Shown here: positions 53,045 through 63,120 of the stretch, piece by piece
How positions within the stretch are numbered: the stretch's first letter is position 1
How the letters are laid out: each line of letters begins with the position of its first letter
Assembly: GCF_050947875.1 (NCBI RefSeq)
Contig: NC_134573.1
Location: 66,431,315-66,495,314 of the forward strand
From: Dermacentor variabilis
Lineage: Eukaryota; Arthropoda; Arachnida; Ixodida; Ixodidae
Reading direction: 5' to 3'
Length of the DNA: 64,000 nucleotides
Made by a program: the position numbers and the translations under genes
The notes under the pieces: generated by a model
The model's database searches: none
Seen by the model: only the letters and a program-made list of their open reading frames with translations
What the model was told of the DNA's origin: nothing

Positions 53045-54415
53045 ACTGCAATCAACCCAAAGAAAAGGCTGGATACAGGAAGGGATACTATGAAATGGAT
53101 CACATGTTTGTTATCAATTATGTAACAGAGAAATCTGCGAAGTGTAATCAACCTCTCTATATGGCTTTCATAGAATTTGGAAAGGCATTTGATTCAGCAG
53201 AAATACCAGGAGTCATAAAGGCATAGCGTAATCAAGGAATACGAGAGGCATACGTGAACATTTTGGCAAATATCTACGAAGATTCCACAGCAACCTTGGT
53301 TCGCCTCATCAAAAATAGGAATTTACCTATCAAGAAAAGCTTAAACAAGGAGACACTCTCTCCAATGCTATTCACTGTGTGCTTGGAAGAAGTATTCACG
53401 CTATTAGAATGGGAACGTTTAGGAGTGAGGATCAACAGCGAATATCTCAGCAACCATCGGTTTGCAGGCGATATTATGCTATTAAGTGACAATGGGGAAG
53501 AATTACAACAAATGATTGAGGACCTTAACCGAGAAAGTGCAAGAACGCGGCTGAAGATTAATACGCCGAAGACCAAGACGACGTTCAACAGCCTGGAAAG
53601 GGAAGGAGAATTCACTAAGCCTAAGCGCTCCGCGAGCTCGTACCTTTCTACGGTGTCTTGTGCTTGCACATGCGTTTGGTGTGAACCTTGCGGATTTCCG
53701 TAAATAATAAAGTCAGTTAAGAGTCCAGCATCGTCCTGCGCACTTCTTGTCTCTGTGTATGTGTTTAGTTTGATGGTTTCATTCCTTGCTCAGCAAGAAA
53801 TCAGGATTGTTAGTCAGCCTGTAGGGTACGAAAAGGGGTGCGTTTATTTAGGTCACTTACTCACAGGAGACCCGGATCATGAAGAGGGAAATTAACAGAA
53901 GAACAAATATGGGTTGCTGTGCATACGGCAGGCATTACCAAATACTGCCTTTGAGCTGACAACTGTCGTTGGAAAAGAAAAGCGCACAATTTTTGCATTC
54001 TACTACTGCTAACATTCGGGGCGGCAACTTAGAGGTTAGCAAAGAAGCTCGAAAACAAGCTAAGGACTGTCCAAAGAGCGATGGAACGAAATATGTCAGC
54101 GGTAACGTGAACAGGTAGGAAGAGAGTGGTGGCGATCAGAGAGCAAACGGGGATAGCCGATATCCTAGTTGACATTAAGGGGAAAAATGGAGCTGGGCAG
54201 GCCATCTAATCCGTAGGGTAGAAACTAGCTGGATCATTAGAGTTCCAGCATGAGTGGTCAGAGAAAAGAAGCGCTGTCCATCGTGGCAGAAAACTAGGTG
54301 AGGTGATAAAATTAGGAAATTGGCAGGCGTAAGTTGGCATCAGCTAGTGAAAGATGTGGGTAATTGAAGAGTGCCTTCGTCCTGCAGCGGACATAAAGAT
54401 AGGCTGATGAAGATT
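53045..54415 (+). pseudogene. RTE-type LINE reverse transcriptase, decayed, with an internal insertion
   Basis: Homologous to the RTE copy at 63121-64000. In order: 'AGYRKGYYEMDHMFVINYV' (about 53070), 'LYMAFIEFGKAFDSAE' (palm motif A, about 53160), 'RLIKNRNLPIKKSLNKETLS' and 'PMLFTVCLEEVF' (motif B area), 'HRFAGDIMLLSDNGEELQQM' (motif C) and 'RTRLKINTPKTK'. Motif C reads AGDI where active enzymes have ADD, so the catalytic centre is broken; an in-frame stop lies at 53224-53226. At about 53620 the homology stops; it resumes at about 53808 with 'VYLGHLLTGDPDHE' (after frameshifts) and reaches the family's end near 54415. The intervening 190 bp are foreign. Confidence 0.85.
53622..53807 (+). 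other. Foreign insertion inside the RTE copy
   Basis: This stretch has no counterpart in the intact RTE copy. It contains 'gtaaataataaagtcagtta' with an AATAAA-like signal followed by a pyrimidine-rich end ('cttcttgtctctgtgtatgt'), reminiscent of an LTR R-U5 region or a retroelement 3' end. Clear target duplications were not found. Confidence 0.4.
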
Positions 54416-54529
54416 ATTTGTTTAGACCTCCGGTCGCGTTGACCCCACGAAGGTGAAATAAATATCTAAATTTCATTGGCGTGGCTACGGACAGCGTAAT
54501 GTCACGTAAATAGTGCGACCGCTGCGTAT

Positions 54530-55540
54530 GGTCGTACCGGTTATGGTACGACTTTATAGCTATATAACTAATAACAAAAACCTATAAACGTTATAACTAC
54601 ATAACAAAAAGTAAAAAAAAATGAAAAAAAAATCAAATGCAGTAGACGGCAGAAGATAACATTAAAGAGCAGCTGCAAAAGCTGCGTTATCAAGTAGGCT
54701 AATTACGGCTGCAGGTAGTCGATTCCATTCAGAAATGAATTTTCGGGAAAAGAAAAAGTGATTTTGAAAAGATTCGTTCTACAACCATATTCCGTGACCC
54801 TGAGCTCATGATCTATTCATGTAGATATGTAATACGGCAAAAAATATACTTATTGTGGTATATTCCTATTTATTCATGAAAATATATTGTTACAAAGCTT
54901 CAAGCGTAAGGCTTGTCTTCTTTTTTCTAAGTGCGCCTATTCTAACGTTCGTTTTCTGGTAGTAATGTTGAGCTTTCTTGCGTAGTTACCTAATACATAC
55001 CGTGCTGTTATATTTTGGACTCTCTCAAGTTTCTGCCTCAAGTCTCGGTCGGTATCCGTGGGAGCGTCCATATGATGCACCCCATACTCTAAAATTTGTC
55101 TGACAGAGCTTTTCTTCGGAGAATTACGGGCCTGCTGGGGAAATAGCTTCGTGTCACACCATCAGAATCCTAGCACTTGGCATGCCTTTGCTGCAATGAA
55201 ATTAGCTTGCCTGGGCCAACACATAAATGATGTGAAAAATATCCCTAAGTACTTATACTCGGAAAGAGTCTACAGGGAATAACTGGATAGATTATATACT
55301 ACCGCTGGCATATGCTTCTTCGGGAAACGCATGTGAACAGTTTTTTGAGCGTTTATTCGGATATGTGATTCTCTACAACTAGTTTTCTGTTTCAGCTAAA
55401 TCATTTTGTAAAATAAAGGTATCAGCAACGCTTGTAATTTTTTTAAATCATAAGCAAACAGTCTGACGTAAGGAGCAATGGTGTCGGGAAGGTCATTTGT
55501 AAATATCAAAAACATAAAGGAACGGGCCCCACCTCACCAC
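54530..55540 (-). pseudogene. CR1/jockey-like LINE reverse transcriptase, decayed
   Basis: Read on the minus strand from 55540: 'SFMFLIFTNDLPDTIAPYVR', then 'LFAYD' where active enzymes have FADD, 'INAQKTVHMRFPKKHMP', 'SEYKYLGIFFTSFMCWPRQA', 'VRQILEYGVHHMDAP', 'KLERVQNITARYVLGNYA', and finally 'CRTNLFKITFSFPENSFLNG' near 54750. The order and spacing are those of motif C through the C-terminus of CR1/jockey-like enzymes. Several stops and at least one frameshift are present, and catalytic motif C is lost. It belongs to a different subfamily from the copies at 1668 and 42003, judged by its end blocks. Confidence 0.8.
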
Positions 55541-57060
55541 ACAGAAATAAAAGCAAAAATTAGAATGCATATCAGTGGAGCAAAACAAAGCGACGTGTGG
55601 CATGACAACATACAGCACAGTACTTTGAATCAGCACTTAACCTTCGGTGCGGAACCGGCAACATAAATGCATAAAAGGTGGAACCTTCGCTTGAATAGTC
55701 ACCAATCTGCATTAGCAGAAGAAAATTCGTGAGTGGCACAGTCATGTTGGTGCCTGCTTCACGCCCGCATGCTGTACCAATCTAGTCCGCCTTTTTTACA
55801 CTGTAGACATGGCCTTCGTCTACCCAGGGTTCGCTGACCAAGGGTCGGCCCTCCCCCAACAAGGTGGCTGGGCACGCATAGTAACAGTAGTCAGAAGAAC
55901 TTCAGTTTGGCCTAGTTGGTGTTTACTGCATAATATATTGACCGCAAATAAAGACGGGGACAGCGGAAGAGAACACAAAAACAACGCGAGCGGTAGTAAT
56001 AGTCATCCTGGTTTCCCTTTTCTGCCCTGAATACTGGAGTCTCCGATGTGTGAGGCTCAGCGCCAGTGCTGCCATTTTGATGAGGTAGACGCGTGGCGGT
56101 GTGATAGATAACATGCAGAAGCAAATGTGTGAGTGGTGCAGTCATGTCGGTGCCGGCCCCACGCCCCGATGTGCCAAATTTTGCAGAATATTTGCAAAAT
56201 GATGACACTGCCTTTTTTCCCTCAACATGTTGCTATAGCTAGACGTCTTGTCAATGTTATGCACGGGCAAGCAGAAGCACCACTAAAAAACTTTGGAAAG
56301 GAACGACGGCACATGAAAAAGGTCCAGCGGTTGCTTACTTCGTCAAAATTGCAAAATTCCGCGAATGCTTTGAAGTATAAGAGGGACGGCAATATGACTC
56401 GGCGTTACCAGCTCCCGTTGACGTGAGTGCAAGTTTATTACCAGCGGAGGATCTCGTTGCCTCTCCCGCGGTAATAAACTTACAGCGCACTTGTAATAAA
56501 CTTGTGGATGTACTTCCGCAATTTAAGGATACTTCTCATTGACCTCGAGGGTCAGTCAGACACCACTGAGAAAGAACCGAAAAACCACGGAGGAGACACC
56601 CAGACGGAATCAATAAAACCCGTAGCGTGTAGAGCCGCATGAATGTGAAGCGATCCAAGAGCAAGGAAAGAAAATGCTCGAGGATGACGTTACCAGCCAT
56701 CAAAAGCCCCTTGGACATAGCCAGTAATGCTGTGTTAAAAGAAAGACGATGGTCTACGCTGTTGTGCTGACTGCCGCAAGAATGACTGGGTGAGAAAGAA
56801 AGACGTATACTCAATACCGTGTATCGACGATTCTCCCGACAGTCCCAGGCATGCCAGCTATTTCTTGCCGATGGACCTAGAAAGTAGATATTAGGAAATA
56901 GAGGTCTATAAGATGGAGAAAAAAACGGCTTTCATAACGCCTGACGCGCTTTAGGAATTCAAAGTCAGGACTCTGAACTGAAGTGAAAGTGAGCCCGGTC
57001 TTTGGGCTCAGCTCCACCGCCCTTTCATATATAGACTAAAGGATGTGGCTTTGCCAGGCC
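55541..57060. other. Repeat-bearing sequence without a recognised gene
   Basis: Phrases around 55721-55790 ('gtgagtggcacagtcatgtt') recur diverged at 56116-56180 ('gtgagtggtgcagtcatgtc'), giving direct repeats about 395 bp apart. Near 56427-56505 'gtaataaactt' appears three times, once inverted, making a small foldback. A plus-strand frame at 56133-56426 shows no domain. Confidence 0.4.
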
Positions 57061-57400
57061 TGTTACGAATGGACGCCTGGGTTATAGACCTGCTGACAAG
57101 CGGAGTATTCCAGCGGACGGAGTCCTGCAAACAGTTCGACCATTCTGATTGGCCGGGATAAGGCCACGGAATTCCCTTGTCTAGGGACCTAGGGAAAACG
57201 AGGGCTTAAAAGCGGAGATCTTGAGTGCGCTCAGACATGTAGTGTGCTCACGTGTAAAGTGTCCCGACATATAGTGTGTTCCAATATCCATGGAGCCAGT
57301 TGCGAGATTTAAATATGTAGACTAAACCTGTTTCTCGTCTCCTTCAACCTCATCTCTTGATCCACAAGCAAGCCTCGGCAATAAAGACAGATGACGGTGT
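57061..57400 (+). mobile_element. Candidate solo LTR
   Basis: It starts with 'tgttacgaatggacgcctgg', a TG start like that of Ty3/gypsy LTRs, and holds a TATA-like 'gcttaaaagcgg' near 57203 and an AATAAA at 57380-57385. No partner LTR, primer-binding site or target duplication was found, and the right end is not defined. Confidence 0.3.
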
Positions 57401-58260
57401 GGTTTCGCTTATATTATTCATCTTAGTGCGATGCCTCGCTATATCGCACGCCAGCGACCATGTTTTAGACGCTCTGGCGGTCTCAGGCGACCCACGCTCA
57501 AAGGCATCAGACCCGGGTCCACCAAAAAAATTGGATTCCAATCCAAGCTGGGGTTGGACAGGCAAGCTGTATATGACACCTATAACTATCACCCATCGCG
57601 ACGTAGCTTGAAATTTTTCACATGGCGGCATTCACACGCCCTTTACCTAACTATTAGCCTAAGACGTCTGAACGCTCTGCGACTTGGCCTGCGCCACGGT
57701 ACTTCATGAACCTACAAAGAGTGGACCAGACACAACAGATATGGTGTTAACCGCACTTTCGCTGCACCTCGTGTTCACGCTATTCTTCAGGAGCCGTCAC
57801 TGTACGTAGCCTTACCATAGCACTGTCATAACCTAAATCATGCAGTTGCTAGGCGGGTTCTTCTTTTACACACGAAAGTGCAGCTGCGTCGCTGCCTGCT
57901 TCGTATGCCACAGTGGCCGCTTCCCGGCAACTGCAGCTTATGCAACCGTAATGTTTACCCGGAAAGGCTTGCGACGAACACTGTGCGCCAAGGCGAGCTT
58001 TCTGGTTCCTTTTTTTCTTTCCCACGCGCAGACGGCGCTGCCGCTAGAAGGCAAGTTTGCTTTTTTTTTCTTTCCACTGCACGGCCGGCACCCCCGCAGC
58101 CGTGAATGCGCGGAGGTGAGTGCCATATTATAATGCGGCAAGGAACCAAGCGGCTCAGGCGGCGCGTGCCTCCTGCTGATTCGTTGAGTTTTTTCCCTCG
58201 GACACGACAAATGAATTGGCGGGTAGAGGCATACAGCTTCGCCCTAAAATGTTCAATTGT
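57401..58260. other. Unrecognised sequence
   Basis: T-rich runs near 58010 and 58060. Frames on both strands show no domain. Confidence 0.35.
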
Positions 58261-58467
58261 CCGGTGAACTGCTCTGTAGGAGGACCACACTAGTAATGCG
58301 AAGACGTGGCTTCGTATCCCACCTGCCGCCACTTTCTTCATCCCGTTTTATTTATTTATAATTTCTGCATTTCAATAAGATTAGCAAGTGACACCCCCTA
58401 AGCTTTCTTTGTTGTTTTGAGTTTAAAAACAACAAAGAAAGCTTAGGGTGTGTTACTTGCTTATCTT
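58261..58467 (+). mobile_element. tRNA-derived SINE copy with a tail-to-tail foldback
   Basis: A degenerate tRNA-like head (about 58262-58330) keeps the anticodon arm 'tagtaatgcgaagacg' and the T arm 'gtggcttcgtatcccac'. The body (58331-58400) resembles that of the SINE at 16.5 kb. Its distal part, 58377-58418, is repeated in reverse at 58426-58467 with about four mismatches across 42 bp and a seven-base spacer. Confidence 0.65.
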
Positions 58468-58644
58468 ACACTAACTGTACACTGTGTGACACAGGATTCG
58501 ACGGTGACACTGGGTAACACTAGGAACGCCTGCGCAGACTGCGTGACAGTGCCCACACGCAGAAACAGTTCGTGTCTATCGCGTGTACATGTGTGTGTGT
58601 ATGTTGTTGGATATTTTCCCTTTTCCTTTCTTTTCTCTCTCACC

Positions 58645-58741
58645 TAACGCATCCCTTTGCCCCTCCCCCAGTACAGGGTAGCCAACTGGAGATAATCTCT
58701 GGTTAACCTCCCTGTCTTTTGTTTGGCTTCCTCTCTCTCTC
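58645..58741 (+). mobile_element. LINE 3' tail, 5'-truncated copy
   Basis: 'tgcccctcccccagtacagg', then 'tctggttaacctccctgtct', then a CT run. It abuts the downstream end of the minus-strand gag fragment. Confidence 0.8.
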
Positions 58742-58887
58742 TTGAGTTTCAAGAACAGGGCCTCTTGATTCTCTTTCTTCTCGTCACCGTCGATAATGTG
58801 GCGACGGCGAACGGCTCTAGCCTCTGGTGGGTGCAGAAGGGCATGCTATGTCGGGTACTGTGGCGGGCGTTGATTGTCATTGCGGCG

Positions 58888-59926
58888 TTAGTACAACGTG
58901 GAGCGTGAAAAAAAGAGCTGACGATAAGTGCAATAGCGGTGAATGTGCCCCACGCCGCTACAATGGAAGTGTATGCGCTTGTAGTCGTCAGGCGTTCCCC
59001 ATTTAACCGGATCTCGATAGCGTGGGAACGTCGGCAGCCGACGATGAACGGAGGCGCTAAGTCTAATCGAAGGGCGGGTTACGGAGCACATGGGTTGAAT
59101 GCCTGCGTTTGCCAGTTCTTTGCGGACAACTGCCTGGGTGAGGGAAGTCGTCGATTGAGCATGCTCCGAAGGGAGCACGAAAGAAGATGGCGACGCAGCC
59201 TCGATGTCGCGGCGCACAATGCGGACAACGCTATCCGTAGTGGATGACCGGAGGGACGACCACGTAGCAGCGGTGTGGGGAAGCCACACGAACTGTCTGG
59301 CGATGCGACGGCTCTTTGCGGTTTCGGAACGCCTCCGCTCGTGGATAGTTTCGTCACCCGTCGGGCAGTCTATGAAAACGAGCAAGTGAAGCGCATCTTC
59401 GGCGATGGCTTTCAGAACATCCATCACCTTGTCAGCTTCGGGAATACTGGAATCGACGCGGCGGCGAAGAGCTAGGACATCAAGAATGTTCTCAAAGTAC
59501 GGCTCTGTAGCTGTCTGAGCCCGACAGGATAGGTCTTTCGCAGCGGCGCACTTGCCAGCAGGTAGCTTGCCAAAGGGGTGGCGTAGTTTTTCATTACATA
59601 AGTCGCAACTTGTCAGCCGTTATTTGCGTGCGTCATACCAGATGGGTGGTGGTCCCTGGAGGCAGAAGACACGATTTGCGAGCGTCACCGTCGGGTCCCA
59701 CAGGTTGTGTGCAGCGATGCGTTCGTACATGCCAGGCCATTCTTCGACGTCGACTCTGTCGGTGCCTTCGCCGGAGAAGGTGCCAGGGTCGCGCGTGCGG
59801 TTCAAAACGATTGACGGTACGGCGGCGTCGCGGATGTTGACGACGCGGGTGCTGACGCCGTGCTTGACGTAGGTCGTCTGTCAGCATGATAGGACGGTCG
59901 AGCACAAACCCGCTGCGGAGTTCCAT
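58888..59926 (-). pseudogene. Ty3/gypsy-like Gag polyprotein, nearly full-length, broken
   Basis: Translation on the minus strand starts at an ATG at 59924-59926 (MELRSGFVLDRP). A frameshift between about 59880 and 59830 leads into 'RTRDPGTFSGEGTDRVDVEE' and 'MYERIAAHNLWDPTVTLANR', the capsid-like core common to tick gypsy elements. One in-frame stop lies at 59620-59622. The reading then continues through 'EADKVMDVLKAIAEDALHLL' to an Arg-rich linker and a zinc knuckle at about 58930-58970 (HFHCSGVGHIHRYC). There the first Cys of the CX2CX4HX4C motif is replaced by His. In such elements Gag packages the RNA into particles. No protease or reverse transcriptase follows; the minus-strand sequence runs into a plus-strand LINE tail. 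With one frameshift, one stop and a lost zinc ligand it is inactive. Confidence 0.8.
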
Positions 59927-60130
59927 CTTGCGCAGTGTACCCGCACCTCTACCAAAAGTGAAATCGGCCGAGATATAAAGGTTAAACGAGACCGTGTTTG
60001 GGGCTATTCAGGAGAAATGGCCGTTACGGTCAGTGTGGTGCAACCTTAGGCTCGTCCCACTACGTCGTCTCTTTCGTCTCATCGGTGATGGTCTTCTTTG
60101 TCGTTCTCGTGACACCGTGACAATATATAC
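59927..60130 (-). mobile_element. Leader region upstream of the gypsy-like gag
   Basis: This 200-bp stretch lies where the LTR end and primer-binding site should be. A phrase 'gtcacggtgtcacgagaacg' (minus strand, near 60120-60100) may mark the LTR/leader boundary. No complete LTR was identified. Confidence 0.35.
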
Positions 60131-61599
60131 AGAAAGGTACGATATTTCGTATTTTGTGTCCTGAGGGCCAATTATAATTCAGAGACAACTTTACAAACTT
60201 ATCACTTCAGCTTTGCTGAGGATGCCTTGGTTCTGTGCAGAGTGGCCGGATGTGTTCGAATTTACTTATGCCCAAGAAATTGCAAGGCAGCTGTGAATGT
60301 TGGTTCTGCAGGGTGCCAGGTCGCTAGCCTGGAACAATAGTCTCTTGAACGCATAGTGCCATCGCACTTTATTCACACCGTGTAGACCACTCAACGTGTA
60401 CGTAATTTTCACATTACCAGAATGTTTTACAATGACACCGTAATATTGACCAGTAGTGAAAATACGTGCACTCTGGCGAGAGAAATTTTAATGACAGGTG
60501 TGTAGGGTAGCCGAGCAAAATGTTTGGCATGCAACTGCAAGGTTGTTATAGCGGGTCTTTCCACAAACACTTTAAGATTTAAAAATAGTCGTTTTGTAAT
60601 AAGATGACGGTTCCTGTGGAGGCACGCCATCAGTGGTGGCAACCACGAGGTGACAAGTGCTAAATCGTCACTACGTAACAAAAAATTATTAATTAATTTT
60701 TAAGCTTTAATTTTAGTCGACTCATCGCAATCCGTAAAATGAAGCAAACTCTCCGTAAAAGCCATATAAGCCTTTGGATGTAAAAAAAAAAAAAAAAACG
60801 AGAGTGCCCGTTGATAAGTGGCCCGACAAATTTCGGCTATCAGAACGCGTGAGGAACAGAACTGCGGAGGCTGCAGCAAGCGCAAAGCCGCGCTCCTCGA
60901 AGTGACGTTCTGCAAACGTCACGCAGCAGCGGGCAGCCAGCGCACTGCGATAGCGAAGACTACGGAGCACATAAAGGCTAAGAGGACAACCGTGGGTGGT
61001 CCTGGTTCGATACTCTGTACACATTAGACTGGGTAGAAAGACGTAGAGCGATGAAAGCAGCACAATGAACGTAAAACGCCTACATAAACCGACGGAAAGC
61101 AAGCAGCACTCAATATATCTATAAAGGATGATCCCAAACGTCAGGAACTGAATTAGCGCACTTAAAATAGTCTACTGCATGACGTCCCCTTGGAGGCACC
61201 GTCAGCACTGATTTGAGAGCTGACATTACTGGCAACTGATGACGTGCTAATGGAACGGCTTCTTCGGATTCCCCTTGACAAATTACTGGAACTCTCGACG
61301 AAGGACTCGAGCAGCGGAGAAGCTTTGCTGTATTGAACTCGCTTTTCCGATTATGTGTGTGATGTTACACTGTTCGCAATGTCTCTTTTCTTTTCGAATT
61401 GCTGTGGCTTAATGAGCACGAATGAAGCAACGTTCAGCTGAAGTACGCAGTGTGCTATATGAAAAAAGAAAAGAAGAAGTGGCGTTTGGATAACGTACAG
61501 ACGGCGACGAAAAAGCGTTGGGCAATAGTCTTGAAAGTTATTGTCGAGAAATTTGTTCTCAGAGCGGGTAAAACCGTGCAGCATTTTTCTTTTTCTTCT
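60131..61599. other. Unrecognised sequence
   Basis: A run at 60782-60799. A box-B-like 'ggttcgatac' at 61007-61016 lacks a convincing tRNA fold around it. No gene was recognised. Confidence 0.35.
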
Positions 61600-61665
<66 letters not shown>

Positions 61666-61697
61666 CACTACCACTACCACTACCACTACTACTACTA
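61600..61697. repeat. (ACT)n array
   Basis: About 32 trinucleotide units, the last part mixed with ACC, directly abutting the 5' side of a LINE fragment. Confidence 0.97.
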
Positions 61698-63118
61698 TGA
61701 CCAAATAGATCCGTTTACGGAGCTTTTTTTAGTAGAATGCGCAAATACATTCCCCGGTGTATATACCCACTGGTTCTCGTCTGAACTCATATTTGCCCTA
61801 AAACATAAAGATCGCGTCCAACGAAAATGTAGAATTGCTGTGCCTAATGAGTGAAGAGAAGAAGTACGCTTTTTTTCGGGCTCTCTGTAAACTCCTCCGT
61901 AATCGGGATCATGACTCACACATTGCATTCTTTTTAAAAGAGCCCCTACGATCAGCCGGCGGAACTTTGGAAGTGCATCCGTAAGCGCTCGGATATACAT
62001 GCGGAGTGCTTTCGCCTGCTTGACTCTACAGGAGTAGAAATCCAAGCAGTCGCAGATTGTTTTGCTGCCCGTTTCTCATCATTATATCAAGCTGGAGGTC
62101 GCAATGCTGGAGTCAGTCAGCAGCACACGATGGTTGCTACATATAGTGCTGTGTTGTTTGATGAAAAGCTGATCCACGAATGCCTTAAAGCGCTTGAAGC
62201 CTTCCCCATCCTGTGGCCCTGGTGGCATCCCCTCCGAAATTTTTAAAGCTTATGACAGTATATTTTCTTCGGTATTGACATCTATATTTAAAAACACTTT
62301 CGCTGGTTCCACTTTCCCTCCCATGTGGAACACTTCTCGCGTTTTTCCTGTAAAACCAATGTCTCGAAATACCTCCCGATGTTTCTTCTCTGTGCCTCGT
62401 CTAAGCTTTTTGAGCTTGTTCTTCGCTACATAATGTGTTTTACTGTGATGAACTCACTCTTTCCGAATCACCATGGATTTCTCACGGCCGCTCAACTATC
62501 ACAGATATCGTGAGTTCATGATTGACACCATTTACTTTGACCTGAGCAAAGCTATTGATGTAGTATGCCACTGACTGCTTCTGATTAAGCTTACGCACGG
62601 TTATGTTGACTCGTCAGTTGTCAATCTCTTGCGCCGTTATCTTCTTGATATATTATGTTATGTTAACGTCAATGACCAAACGTCTTTTTACATGGCAGCT
62701 AGCGGTGTCCGTCAAAGATCAGGATTAGGACAACTAATAAAAAAAAATTATTAATGACGTTCATTCAGTTATTCGGAACACTATTTTCCTTCTACATTCA
62801 GATGAGATCAAAATTTTAAAGGAAATTCGCATTGTTGATGACTGTCGCACCTTGCAGTCGGGCCTGCTTTCCTTCTCTAAATGGTGCAAAGATAATAATC
62901 TTTCCTTGAATACAGCTAAGATCAAACTAATAACTTTCACACGCAAAAGAGCAAGCCTATCCTGTTTCTTATTTTGTAAATTCTGTAGCGTTGTGTAACG
63001 TCTGTGAGATAAATGATCTTGATGTACTATATGATGCAACCTTACACTTTTCTACTCACAGTAAACGCGTTACTATGCTGTGTATGCACTCTGTTGGCTC
63101 TGTTTGCACACTATCGAG
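61698..63118 (+). pseudogene. Jockey/CR1-like LINE reverse transcriptase, decayed
   Basis: Blocks in order: connector 'VYTHWFSSELIFALKHKDRV' (about 61760), 'KKYAFFRALCKLLRNRDHDS' (about 61860), 'LWKCIRKRSDIHAECFRLLD', 'CGPGGIPSEIFKAYDSIF' (fingers, about 62212), 'FDLSKAIDVVCH' (palm A, about 62538), 'AASGVRQRSGLGQ' (motif B, about 62697), 'LLHSDEIKILKEI' (motif C, about 62793), 'LQSGLLSFSKWCKDNNLSLN' and 'LDVLYDATLHFSTHSKRV'. Motif C has SDE in place of ADD, motif B has lost the QGS core, and several frameshifts and stops occur. It is an inactive copy that stops abruptly at about 63118, where RTE sequence begins in the same orientation. Confidence 0.85.
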
Positions 63119-63120
63119 GG

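Noticed and set aside
61007..61016. Box-B-like 'ggttcgatac'
   Set aside because: No matching A box or tRNA fold upstream.
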